From Candidatus Doudnabacteria bacterium RIFCSPHIGHO2_01_48_18 (GTDB lineage Bacteria > Patescibacteriota > Doudnabacteria > UBA920 > 2-01-FULL-46-14), in contig MFEF01000008.1 in NCBI GenBank assembly GCA_001777515.1, forward strand, positions 1 through 34,672: a DNA stretch of 34,672 bases. The letters are read 5' to 3'. The position numbers and the translations under genes are program-made. The notes under the pieces are model-generated. The model saw nothing but the letters and a program-made list of their open reading frames with translations. It searched no databases and was not told the origin of the DNA. Positions 1 to 7,598 of the stretch are shown in pieces; the stretch's first letter is position 1; every line of letters begins with the position of its first letter.

Positions 1-2
1 TC

Positions 3-581
3 GGCGAAACAGAATGGGTTTATTTCTCGTCGATGGCAGAAAACACGTTGCCGTTTCACCAAAAGCTAGCGGCGTATCTTGAAAAGCGCCCAACCATCAA
101 AATGGGTTTCAACCCTGGGACATTTCAGCTCAAACTTGGCACCCAAAAACTTCGCAATATTTACCGGAACACTCACGTGTTGTTTGTGAACCGCGAAGAA
201 GCGCAAAAAATCTTGTCTGAGAAATCACGCGACCCCAAAACACTGTTTGCGGGTCTTCACAAGCTGGGACCGAAAATAATTTTAATTACCGATGGCCCAG
301 ACGGATCGTTTGTATCTGACGGCGCAAATCAATATTCTATGCCGATTTATCCTGATCCGGCTCCGCCGTTTGAGCGCACTGGAGCAGGGGATGCTTCGTC
401 CACTGGATTTATGGCCGCGCTGATATATGGCTTGCCTGTTACCGAGGCAGCTCGCTGGGCACCGATAGAATCGATGTCTGTCGTGCAGTACACCGGCGCG
501 CAAAAAGGATTGCTTACAAAAAAACAGCTGTTAGATTTGTTAAAAAAGGCTCCAAAAAATTATCAGCCTAAAAGGATATAA
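3..581 (+). CDS. PfkB-family carbohydrate kinase, C-terminal part
   Basis: The reading frame is open to the left edge of the window, so this is the 3' part of a longer gene. It encodes the C-terminal half of a PfkB/ribokinase-type sugar or nucleoside kinase. The family signature near the C-terminus is visible as ERTGAGDASSTGF, where the Asp of GAGD is the catalytic base in this family and the glycines form the anion hole. An upstream segment VLFVNREEAQ fits the conserved N-x-x-E-A element and LITDGPDGSF is the usual strand before the nucleotide site. The exact sugar substrate cannot be read from this fragment. The stop codon lies 3 bases before the ATG of gap, so both genes are probably co-transcribed. 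Confidence 0.85.
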   Translation, partial: GETEWVYFSSMAENTLPFHQKLAAYLEKRPTIKMGFNPGTFQLKLGTQKLRNIYRNTHVLFVNREEAQKILSEKSRDPKTLFAGLHKLGPKIILITDGPDGSFVSDGANQYSMPIYPDPAPPFERTGAGDASSTGFMAALIYGLPVTEAARWAPIESMSVVQYTGAQKGLLTKKQLLDLLKKAPKNYQPKRI

Positions 582-584
582 TTG

Positions 585-1589
585 ATGTCTAAAATAAGAG
601 TGGCAATAAATGGATTTGGTCGAATCGGAAGATCAGCTTTCAAGATCGCGTCCGAATCAAAACACATTGATATTGTCGCGGTTAATGACCTGACTGATTC
701 CAAAACCCTTGCGCACCTCCTCAAATACGACACGGCTTACGGCGTGTACGACAAAGACGTAAAATCTGAACCAGGTTTTTTGATTGTGGACAAAAAAGTC
801 ATCCCGGTTCTGGCGGAAAAAGATCCATCCAAACTGCCATGGAAAGAAAAAAAGATTGACGTCGTGCTGGAATGTACTGGCTTTTTCGTCAAGGACGGGG
901 CCGCCAAAATGCATCTGGCAGCTGGAGCGAGGCGCGTCATCGTATCCGCGCCAACCCAAGGGACAGGCGGCATCCAGACCTATCTGCTGGGCGTGAACGA
1001 TGTTAACTATGCGGAGGACAGCGTGATCTCCAACGCGTCCTGCACCACCAACTGCCTTGGCCCGGTGGCGCAAATCATCCTTGATAATTTCGGCATCAAG
1101 AAAGCGATGATGACCACGATCCACAGCTATACCCAGGACCAGAATCTGCAGGATGGCCCGCACAAAGATTTAAGGCGCGCGCGCGCCGCCGCCAGCAACA
1201 TTGTGCCGACAACTACGGGAGCCGCAGTTTCAGTAACCGAGGTGATCAAGGAACTCAAGGGCAAATTTGATGGGCTAGCCATCAGGGTGCCGACCATCAC
1301 TGGCTCGCTCACGGATTTTACTTTTCTTGTGGGCCGCAAGGTTACTGTCGAAGAAATAAATAAAGCTTTCAGAGAAGAAGCGGGCAAGCCTCGCTACAAA
1401 GGCGTGCTCGAGGCCACTGACGACCCAATTGTTTCTTCTGATATCATTGGCAATTCACATTCCGCGATCATGGATCTCGGTCTTACCAAAGTTGTGGACG
1501 GCGATCTCGTAAAGGTTATGGCCTGGTATGACAACGAATGGGGCTACGCGAACCGTCTCGTTGAACAAATTTCCGTGGTTACTGAATAA
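585..1589 (+). CDS. gap: Type I glyceraldehyde-3-phosphate dehydrogenase
   Basis: Cytosolic glycolytic enzyme that converts glyceraldehyde 3-phosphate, NAD and phosphate to 1,3-bisphosphoglycerate. The 334-residue product has the normal family length. The N-terminal Rossmann motif INGFGRIGR is present and the catalytic cysteine is in SNASCTTNCLGP, at about residue 153. An aspartate in VAVNDLTD at the end of the second strand suggests NAD rather than NADP preference. The C-terminal WYDNEWGYANR motif is complete. I chose the ATG at 585 rather than a TTG three bases upstream because an AAAGGA ribosome-binding site at 570-575 is well spaced from it. It follows the PfkB kinase directly. Confidence 0.97.
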   Translation: MSKIRVAINGFGRIGRSAFKIASESKHIDIVAVNDLTDSKTLAHLLKYDTAYGVYDKDVKSEPGFLIVDKKVIPVLAEKDPSKLPWKEKKIDVVLECTGFFVKDGAAKMHLAAGARRVIVSAPTQGTGGIQTYLLGVNDVNYAEDSVISNASCTTNCLGPVAQIILDNFGIKKAMMTTIHSYTQDQNLQDGPHKDLRRARAAASNIVPTTTGAAVSVTEVIKELKGKFDGLAIRVPTITGSLTDFTFLVGRKVTVEEINKAFREEAGKPRYKGVLEATDDPIVSSDIIGNSHSAIMDLGLTKVVDGDLVKVMAWYDNEWGYANRLVEQISVVTE

Positions 1590-1602
1590 AATACATTATT
1601 TT

Positions 1603-1623
1603 CTCCCCCTTAACATGGGGGAG
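1603..1623. repeat. Short GC-rich palindrome between gap and the next gene
   Basis: Perfect 7-base arms, CTCCCCC and GGGGGAG, enclose the loop TTAACAT. There is no T-run after it on either side, so it is not a good intrinsic terminator. It resembles the other small palindromes in this window (in recJ, in folD and after the tRNA) and may belong to a class of dispersed palindromic elements. Confidence 0.6.
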
Positions 1624-1639
1624 GGCATGAAAGGAAAAT

Positions 1640-2602
1640 ATGCAAAACAAAAAAGGGCATTTTCATCTCCATATCCGCGCCGTGCCAGCGCTGGCGTTCA
1701 TCGTCGCCGTCGCCACAGCTGTCGGATACACTGTTTGGTCAAAAAGCTATAATTATGATGACGCGTACTATCCGTACCAGGGAAGCAAAGCGCAAAAATC
1801 TTTGGTGGATATTTCGGATTGGAAAGCGTACCGCAATGAAGAACTCGGATTTGCGCTGGAATATCCCAGCGAATTTACCGCGGCCTTCAACATTACCTCC
1901 AAAACATTGCAGCTCACGCCGGTTGCAAAATCCAAGGACTTTGCCGGCATGACTCTATCCATTCAGGACAATCCGCAGTCTCTGAGCATGACCAATTGGT
2001 GGAAGACAAGCTCCAATTACAAAAGTAATTTCTTGGTTGAGGAAGTGCCCGGCGGCGGAATAAAAATCTACAGCTCAGATAAAAGAGTATTTGATAGTTA
2101 TGTGTTTTTGGGCCGCGACAAAGCAGTTTATCAGTTCTACTGGAGCACGCTTGCCGAAAAAGTTGCGGATCAGATTCTTTACTCATTCAATTTCTTCACG
2201 CCAAAAGATACGGTTTCCGAGTGGAAAACTTATAGCAGCGGGCAACATGGATTCTCCGTAAAATATCCGGAAGACGTTCTCGTCACCGTGCAGCCTGACG
2301 CTGTGGTGAAATTTACCCAGAAAGGGGCCGCCACAAATACCCCCCCCGTCGTCCTTATCCATTCCATGGAAGTCTCTAGCGTGAGCCAGCAGTGGCTCAA
2401 CGATGTTTTGCCAAACTATGTGCTTGTCCCAGAAAAGCCAGTACTCGATGGCAAGATTGTTTCGACGGCCGCTGGCAGAGGAGAGTACAAAAACCACACT
2501 CTGTACATGATCCCCAAAGATTCCGGAACGATGGCGCTAGTTGAAATCGCCAATAGTGATCTTGGCAAAAAAATCCTGGCTTCATTCAAACTCACGAAAT
2601 AG
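1640..2602 (+). CDS. Membrane-anchored protein with two PsbP-like domains
   Basis: Function unknown. The 320-residue protein has a short basic N-terminus and one membrane segment at about residues 14-32 (ALAFIVAVATAVGYTVW), so most of it should lie outside the membrane. Two homologous extracellular repeats follow, opening with DWKAYRNEELGFALEYPSEF near residue 53 and EWKTYSSGQHGFSVKYPEDV near residue 195. This W-x-x-Y-x-x-x-x-x-GF-x-x-x-YP pattern is typical of PsbP-like domains often seen in candidate-phyla proteins. It is a paralogue of the protein at 3625-4815. An AAAGGA site at 1629-1634 supports the ATG start. It lies 6 bases upstream of the next membrane protein and is probably in its operon. 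Confidence 0.8.
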   Translation: MQNKKGHFHLHIRAVPALAFIVAVATAVGYTVWSKSYNYDDAYYPYQGSKAQKSLVDISDWKAYRNEELGFALEYPSEFTAAFNITSKTLQLTPVAKSKDFAGMTLSIQDNPQSLSMTNWWKTSSNYKSNFLVEEVPGGGIKIYSSDKRVFDSYVFLGRDKAVYQFYWSTLAEKVADQILYSFNFFTPKDTVSEWKTYSSGQHGFSVKYPEDVLVTVQPDAVVKFTQKGAATNTPPVVLIHSMEVSSVSQQWLNDVLPNYVLVPEKPVLDGKIVSTAAGRGEYKNHTLYMIPKDSGTMALVEIANSDLGKKILASFKLTK

Positions 2603-2608
2603 AATTTA

Positions 2609-3058
2609 ATGCCGCAACCAATTCCCCCACAATACGCAAAAGAGCTGGGCCGGATCAATCCCTACCATCAGGTACATCCGATCATTGCGCTATTCTTTAT
2701 TTCTTCGGTTGTTCTTGGCGTTGGGAATTATGTTTGGTATCAGGCTATTCAAAAGCCTTTGGATGAATACCGGGGTGGAATGTGCACGCTTGAGGCAAAG
2801 GTCTGTCCAGACGGCAGTCAGGTTGGCCGTACTGGACCGTCCTGTCAATTCGCCAAATGTCCCAGCGAGAGTGTCGTAAAAGCTCTTATTAAAGCCTGCC
2901 CTGAAAAATGGTACAATAACGCAATGCCAGGACCCATTGGATCAGATGATGTTCCACGGCAGTATTACGTTTACCAAAACCAGCGCCGCGAGCTCGCAGA
3001 GTTTGACCGCGGCTGGATCTCGCAAAACTGCAGTCTACAAATGGAAACCGTGTATTAA
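2609..3058 (+). CDS. Small membrane-anchored cysteine-rich protein
   Basis: Function unknown; 149 residues. One membrane segment at about residues 27-47 (IALFFISSVVLGVGNYVWYQ) follows a short cytoplasmic tail with the sequence YHQVH. The external part contains the cysteine-rich motif CTLEAKVCPDGSQVGRTGP followed by SCQFAKCP, four cysteines in a small fold that looks like a disulfide-bonded knob, and a further pair of cysteines near the C-terminus. Its N-terminal anchor resembles those of the proteins at 1640-2602 and 3625-4815, so the three form a family set. No clear ribosome-binding site is seen; translation may be coupled to the upstream gene, which ends 6 bases before. The next gene is a TrpR-family regulator with its own operator-like palindrome. 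Confidence 0.75.
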   Translation: MPQPIPPQYAKELGRINPYHQVHPIIALFFISSVVLGVGNYVWYQAIQKPLDEYRGGMCTLEAKVCPDGSQVGRTGPSCQFAKCPSESVVKALIKACPEKWYNNAMPGPIGSDDVPRQYYVYQNQRRELAEFDRGWISQNCSLQMETVY

Positions 3059-3065
3059 ATCAATG

Positions 3066-3097
3066 CGGAGTATACTGGACTACTCCAGTATACTCCG
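3066..3097. promoter_or_regulatory. Operator-like palindrome 1, before the TrpR-like gene
   Basis: Two perfect 14-base arms, CGGAGTATACTGGA and TCCAGTATACTCCG, flank the 4-base centre CTAC. The left arm contains TATACT (3071-3076), a five-of-six match to a -10 box. The regulator's ATG is 33 bases after that hexamer, so a bound protein would cover the promoter. There is no T-run, which argues against a terminator. Related palindromes lie at 3587-3614 and 4858-4887. Confidence 0.75.
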
Positions 3098-3109
3098 GCA
3101 AAAAACAAA

Positions 3110-3589
3110 ATGGCGAAAGTCTCACAGTATAGTCTTGATGATAAGCGGACCAAAGAACTAATTGGCCAGTTGTGGAATGCGTTCACTTTGCTTGAAGATC
3201 GCAATGAAATAAAAAGGTTTCTGTCGAAATTTTTGACACCTACTGAGATACTGATGTTAGCAAAGCGTCTCGAGCTGTTGAAACTCGCTGACAGCGATTT
3301 GGAAATCATCCAACTAGTCAGGCTGAATGCCGTGTCAAAAAAGACTGTATATGATTGGATAGAAACCTATGACGGCTACGAGGATAACTTCAAATTTTTA
3401 ATCGAAAAGTTAAAAGAGATAGATAAAAAATATCTGGAACGGCTGAAAGAAAGAATTGGTATAGCAGAGCGCACACAGCTTACTAAGAGGACTCTGATTG
3501 GCGCAGAGTTGATAAAATTCGGAGCTTTGACTGCCTACAAAGGTTACAAGAAAAGACAGAAAAGAAAATCAGTATTATTAAACACATAG
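3110..3589 (+). CDS. TrpR/YerC-family DNA-binding regulator
   Basis: Predicted transcription factor of the TrpR superfamily, 159 residues. The family core is at about residues 40-85: FLSKFLTPTEILMLAKRLEL is the first helical part, and LEIIQLVRLNAVSKKTVYDW is the helix-turn-helix with VSKKTVYDW as recognition helix. The C-terminal third is lysine- and arginine-rich and unlike TrpR itself, so it may add a DNA or membrane contact. The gene is bracketed by two palindromes, 13 bases before its ATG and overlapping its stop codon, with a third before the PGK-like gene. Autoregulation is a reasonable inference. The ligand, if any, is unknown; nothing nearby concerns tryptophan. No good ribosome-binding site is visible. 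Confidence 0.8.
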   Translation: MAKVSQYSLDDKRTKELIGQLWNAFTLLEDRNEIKRFLSKFLTPTEILMLAKRLELLKLADSDLEIIQLVRLNAVSKKTVYDWIETYDGYEDNFKFLIEKLKEIDKKYLERLKERIGIAERTQLTKRTLIGAELIKFGALTAYKGYKKRQKRKSVLLNT

Positions 3590-3614
3590 TATACTGGAGT
3601 AGTCCAGGAAACTA
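3587..3614. promoter_or_regulatory. Operator-like palindrome 2, before the second PsbP-like gene
   Basis: Arms TAGTATACTGGA and TCCAGGAAACTA pair at 10 of 12 positions around the centre GTAG. The left arm shares 11 consecutive bases with palindrome 1, and TATACT occurs at 3590-3595, 29 bases before the ATG at 3625. The first three bases are the stop codon of the TrpR-like gene. Confidence 0.7.
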
Positions 3615-3624
3615 CGCATGGAAT

Positions 3625-4815
3625 ATGGAGCAGGAAACAGAGAAATTCGATCAGACGATTAATGTAGGTCCGCCGAAGCTTGATCCGCATCATAAGATTC
3701 ATACGGCTGTAGGGATGGCGATTATTCTTGTTTTTTTAAGTGTGGCCGGATATGGCACTTGGGCTAAAGTTAATCAATCTTGGCCGTTTGAGAGAAATTT
3801 GTCAGGGACACGATGCGACTCGGGGGAGCGATGTGAAGTGCGAACAGACCAAACTGCTGATTGGAAAACTTACCGCAATGAGGAGTATGGATTTGAGATA
3901 AAATACCCAAAAACTTTGATAGGCGAAATTCACAATAGGCCCGATACTATTTTTGCAATTCGCGGAGAAGGCCATTACATGGAATTAACATTGTCTGTGG
4001 AAAAATCTGATAAATCCTTGGATGAAGCATATAAAGACACATGGACATATAAGCTTGATCCAGGTGCGGTAATGGGGGTTTATAGAGAGGATGTTGGCAA
4101 TATGCCTATTCAAGTTACGCAATATTGCATTTTCGGACACAAAAATCTGCAGGATTGCTACAATTCATTGAATGGAGATAAAAGTTCAGTCAGTTTCCAG
4201 AAAATCTTAAAAAAAGATAATACAATTTTTATCTTCACTTTTATCGGCAACTATGAAAACAATTTTGTCCCAGTTATCACCACTTTTAAATTTGTTGAAC
4301 CCGGAACAGAAGCTTCGGAACCGTTGGCAAAAACACGAATAACAGTTCCAAAATTTGATTTCTCAGAATGGAGGATTTATCAGAATGATAATTATGGATT
4401 CGAATTTAGATATCCACGGTTTGATTTCGGGCCATCATCTCATGGGACAGGTACTAATGCGAAAGGCACATTTGATAGCGTATATTTCGACAATTTTTAT
4501 GTAACGATTGGAAAAAATCCGGACAACTTGTCTCTGCGCGATTGGTACAAAAAGTATATTGATGATAGTTCTGTAAGATTGTACCAAATCGGCCTTATAA
4601 ATGATATTGAGATAATGTTTCCCATAAATGGTCCCCAGAGATATGGCGGGTTAGGAAATTTAACTTCACTGATGGAACCTTCCAAAAAATTTGTTATGGT
4701 TTTTGGATTAAATGACCGAGAGACCAGTGATTTAAGTTCCAATGGATATAGTGGTTTTGATGGTCAGGATTTATACATAAGACAAATTATATCCACTCTA
4801 AAATTTACCAAATGA
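3625..4815 (+). CDS. Membrane-anchored protein with two PsbP-like domains, regulated paralogue
   Basis: Function unknown; 396 residues and a paralogue of 1640-2602. A cytoplasmic tail of about 30 residues ending DPHHKIHT precedes one membrane segment (VGMAIILVFLSVAGYGTWAK, about residues 29-50). A small CxxxxxC element follows (RCDSGERC), then two PsbP-like repeats opening DWKTYRNEEYGFEIKYPK and EWRIYQNDNYGFEFRYPR. The first repeat contains an extra cysteine pair (QYCIFGHKNLQDCY). The stretch is visibly richer in A and T than gap or the PGK-like gene, a mild hint of a different history. An operator-like palindrome lies 10 bases upstream of the start, so control by the TrpR-like protein encoded just before it is likely. 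An AGGAA upstream is too distant to be a strong ribosome-binding site. Confidence 0.8.
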   Translation: MEQETEKFDQTINVGPPKLDPHHKIHTAVGMAIILVFLSVAGYGTWAKVNQSWPFERNLSGTRCDSGERCEVRTDQTADWKTYRNEEYGFEIKYPKTLIGEIHNRPDTIFAIRGEGHYMELTLSVEKSDKSLDEAYKDTWTYKLDPGAVMGVYREDVGNMPIQVTQYCIFGHKNLQDCYNSLNGDKSSVSFQKILKKDNTIFIFTFIGNYENNFVPVITTFKFVEPGTEASEPLAKTRITVPKFDFSEWRIYQNDNYGFEFRYPRFDFGPSSHGTGTNAKGTFDSVYFDNFYVTIGKNPDNLSLRDWYKKYIDDSSVRLYQIGLINDIEIMFPINGPQRYGGLGNLTSLMEPSKKFVMVFGLNDRETSDLSSNGYSGFDGQDLYIRQIISTLKFTK

Positions 4816-4857
4816 ATTTAAAAGTAGATGAAATTCGTAATTCGTATTATCAACCTC

Positions 4858-4887
4858 GTAGTATGATAGACTAGTCTATCATACTAC
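4858..4887. promoter_or_regulatory. Operator-like palindrome 3, before the PGK-like gene
   Basis: A perfect 30-base palindrome without spacer: half-site GTAGTATGATAGACT followed by its exact reverse complement. TATGAT at 4862-4867 is a -10-like hexamer 29 bases before the ATG at 4897, the same spacing as in palindrome 2. Eight of 11 bases of the arm match palindromes 1 and 2. Confidence 0.75.
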
Positions 4888-4896
4888 ACTAGGAAC

Positions 4897-5991
4897 ATGA
4901 CGAAGACAGTTACAAGAAAGCTTAATATTTCAAACAAAAGAGTTTTGGTGCTGGTGGATTTTTTGCTGCCGATAGAGAATATGTTGCCGACTCTGGAGTC
5001 GCTGGCAAGCAGCAAAAACAAAGTTATTGCTGTGTCCTTTTTCGACAAGATAAGCCTTGCTAACCATGCCGGCCTGTTGGCAGAAGCCATGCGCCGCAAA
5101 TTCATTCTGCTGCATGACGATGTCCCAAAGCTTCCAGAGTACGACGTTCCACATTTATATTTTGCGCCAAGCGGAAAGCTGCTTGCGCAAATGCGAGCAG
5201 GGGATATTGCTGTCGTTGAAAATCTCAATTTGCTGTCCAAAGAGCAAATCAGCACGATTGTGAAGCTCGGAGAAGAATTTGTTAACGATGATTTTGGCAG
5301 TGATGAAGACGCGACCCATGCGATTGCCGGCAGTATGCATTCCCAAAATGGCCTTGAGTACAACCGGACCAAGAAAAATATTGATTCATTTTTGAGTAGA
5401 GAAAAAAAACCACTGGTGCTGATTCTTGGGGGTACTAAAATCGCGGGCAAAGAAGCCGCACTTGAGAAGCTGATCCCGAGAGCCAGCGTTGTCCTGGTTG
5501 GCGGCGGTATTGCTAATCTGTTTTTTAAGCTGCGCGGATTCGAGATCGGTAAATCTATCGTTGACCCCAAGGCTAACTCTGCCACGATCAAAAAACTGTG
5601 GCGTGATTATAAATCTAAAATCCAGCTGCCGATCGACGTGGTTGTTTCTTCTGACCCTTCAGGAAACGCTGAATGCGTGAAGCCCGACAAGGTCAAATCG
5701 CATCAAATGATCCTCGACATCGGTCCGCAGACAACACTGGAATACAGTAAATACATAAAGAAAGGAGTGGCGTTGGTATGGAGCGGCGCGCTGGGACATG
5801 TGCAGCAGCAGAAATTCAAACATGGCACCAGCGCGTTGCTGCGGCTCTTTGCTTCTCGATCCCAAAACCACGTGAACGCGGCCGCGAGCGGTGAAAGCAT
5901 CATGCCTATCCTGCAGTCTGCCGGATTTCTCCCGCAGCTCGACATCGCGGTACCGAGCAGCATAGGACTTTTAAACGCTTTGGCAAAATGA
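4897..5991 (+). CDS. Divergent phosphoglycerate kinase homologue
   Basis: The 364-residue protein aligns by eye along the phosphoglycerate kinase fold but is shorter than the usual 390-400 residues and much altered. Kept are the nucleotide-side motifs: LILGGTKIAGKEA (about 175-187, with the lysine that contacts ATP), VGGGIANLFF (201-210), DIGP (274-277) and VWSGALG (294-300, normally VWNGPMG). Lost are substrate-side residues: VDFLLP (20-25) replaces VDFNVP, the SHLGRP loop is SFFDKI, LENLRF is VENLNLL, and the arginine of the AHRAHAS motif is missing in SDEDATHAIA. So the 3-phosphoglycerate basic patch seems gone. Position between gap and phosphoglycerate mutase fits glycolysis, but catalysis is doubtful. 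A palindromic operator lies 9 bases upstream; the stop overlaps the next start by ATGA. Confidence 0.75.
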   Translation: MTKTVTRKLNISNKRVLVLVDFLLPIENMLPTLESLASSKNKVIAVSFFDKISLANHAGLLAEAMRRKFILLHDDVPKLPEYDVPHLYFAPSGKLLAQMRAGDIAVVENLNLLSKEQISTIVKLGEEFVNDDFGSDEDATHAIAGSMHSQNGLEYNRTKKNIDSFLSREKKPLVLILGGTKIAGKEAALEKLIPRASVVLVGGGIANLFFKLRGFEIGKSIVDPKANSATIKKLWRDYKSKIQLPIDVVVSSDPSGNAECVKPDKVKSHQMILDIGPQTTLEYSKYIKKGVALVWSGALGHVQQQKFKHGTSALLRLFASRSQNHVNAAASGESIMPILQSAGFLPQLDIAVPSSIGLLNALAK

Positions 5992-7598
5992 CTACGTTCA
6001 AACAGATTATTCTTTTGGTATTAGACGGTTTTGGCGTTGCCTCTTCTTCGGAAGGCAATGCGGTAACAGGCGTAGTGACAAGGAATCTCAATTATCTCAT
6101 CAACAATTTTCCCGCTACCACTCTTCAGGCCTCGGGTCCATCAGTGGGTCTTCCCTGGGGAGAGCGCGGCAATTCTGAGGTTGGGCATTTGAACCTCGGT
6201 GCGGGGCGCATTGTCAGTCAGGATTTGCCGCGGATCAGCAAGGCGATTACAATGGGAGATTTTTTTCAGAACACAGTGCTTATGGGCGCCATGGAGCATG
6301 TCAAGAAAAATAAATCAAAACTCCACCTAGCGGGACTGGTTAGCAATGGCGGAGTGCATAGCTCAGAAGATCATTTGTACGCACTGCTTGCCATGGCTGC
6401 CGATAATGGAATCAAAGACGCATTCGTGCACATGTTTACGGATGGACGCGACACAGCACCCAAAATCGCGATTGAAAGTCTGGACCGGCTATCAAAAAAA
6501 TTCATGCAACTGGGTTTAGGAAAAGTCGCAACGATCGTCGGCAGATTTTATGCGATGGATCGCGGCGGTCACTGGGAGGTGACAGAGCGAACTTATAAAT
6601 CCATGGTCTTTGGGGAAGGAGAAAAAGCTGCTGGCGCGAGGGAAGCGATCTCTGCCTATTATGAGAAGCAGATTTTTGACGAAACGTTTCCGCCAACCGT
6701 GATCACTGCCCCCGACGGCAAACCGGTAACTACAGTGCAGGAGGGCGACGCCGTAATTTTTTTCAATTTCCGTTCAGACCGCGCACTGCAGCTCACGAAG
6801 GCGTTTTCCGATCCCAATTTCAATAAATTTTCCAAAAAATATCCGTTTTTGCAAAACATGTATTACGCAACCCTCACCGCGTACGAAAAAGATTTGCCTG
6901 TATCAGTGGCTTTCCCGCCGATGGAAATCAAGCGAGGCCTGAGCGAAGTCATCAGCGAGCAGAGTTGGCAGCAGTTTCATATTGCGGAGAGTGAAAAATA
7001 CGCACATGTCACGTCATTTTTCAACGGAGGGCGTGAAGCGCCGTTTCCCCTGGAAGAGCGAGAGATCGTAACCTCACCCGGGTCTTATGAGCAGCGCTAT
7101 TCCAATGTTCCGGAAATGAGCGCTGGGAAAATTTCTGAAAAGATAATTGAAAAACTCAATGCCGGTGTGCCATTTGTGATGGCCAATTTTGCCAATGCTG
7201 ACATGGTCGGTCATACTGGGGTGAAAGATGCCTGCCTCAAGGCAGTAAAAGCCATAGATGATTGCATTGGGAAAATCGCGGAAGTAGCGCTTCCCGCTGG
7301 TGCTTGTTTTATCGTCACCGCTGACCACGGAAACATTGAAGAAATTGTTGATCCGAGGTCGGGCATGATTGATAAAGAGCATTCTATGAATCCGGTGCCT
7401 TTTATCGTCGCGGGCAGAGGTTTGGCGTTAAAACAGGTTCGTTCGCGCGGTTATTTGGAACTAGCAAGCATGGTTCCAGAAGGTGTCCTCTCTGACCTGT
7501 CGCCGACGATTCTTGATCTGTATGGCATACCGAAGCCTACTGAGATGACGGCAGTGTCTCTGTTGCCCTTTCTTCTAAAGCAAACCACAGATGGCTAA
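5988..7598 (+). CDS. gpmI: 2,3-bisphosphoglycerate-independent phosphoglycerate mutase
   Basis: Interconverts 3- and 2-phosphoglycerate in lower glycolysis. The 536-residue protein is slightly longer than the usual 510. It belongs to the alkaline phosphatase superfamily: VLDGFG near the N-terminus provides the first metal ligand, GNSEVGHLNLGAGR carries the serine that is phosphorylated (about residue 63), and TDGRDTAP, GRFYAMDR, NFRSDRA, ANADMVGHTG and TADHGNIEE are all present and supply metal and substrate ligands. It starts within the stop codon of the PGK-like gene (ATGA) and overlaps recJ by 8 bases, so translation is probably coupled. If palindrome 3 is an operator, this gene would be controlled by the TrpR-like protein too. 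Confidence 0.96.
   Translation: MTTFKQIILLVLDGFGVASSSEGNAVTGVVTRNLNYLINNFPATTLQASGPSVGLPWGERGNSEVGHLNLGAGRIVSQDLPRISKAITMGDFFQNTVLMGAMEHVKKNKSKLHLAGLVSNGGVHSSEDHLYALLAMAADNGIKDAFVHMFTDGRDTAPKIAIESLDRLSKKFMQLGLGKVATIVGRFYAMDRGGHWEVTERTYKSMVFGEGEKAAGAREAISAYYEKQIFDETFPPTVITAPDGKPVTTVQEGDAVIFFNFRSDRALQLTKAFSDPNFNKFSKKYPFLQNMYYATLTAYEKDLPVSVAFPPMEIKRGLSEVISEQSWQQFHIAESEKYAHVTSFFNGGREAPFPLEEREIVTSPGSYEQRYSNVPEMSAGKISEKIIEKLNAGVPFVMANFANADMVGHTGVKDACLKAVKAIDDCIGKIAEVALPAGACFIVTADHGNIEEIVDPRSGMIDKEHSMNPVPFIVAGRGLALKQVRSRGYLELASMVPEGVLSDLSPTILDLYGIPKPTEMTAVSLLPFLLKQTTDG

Noticed and set aside
3066-4887. The three palindromes as intrinsic terminators
   Set aside because: None has a T-run on either side, they share sequence with each other and each overlaps a -10-like hexamer at the same distance from an ATG, which fits operators better.
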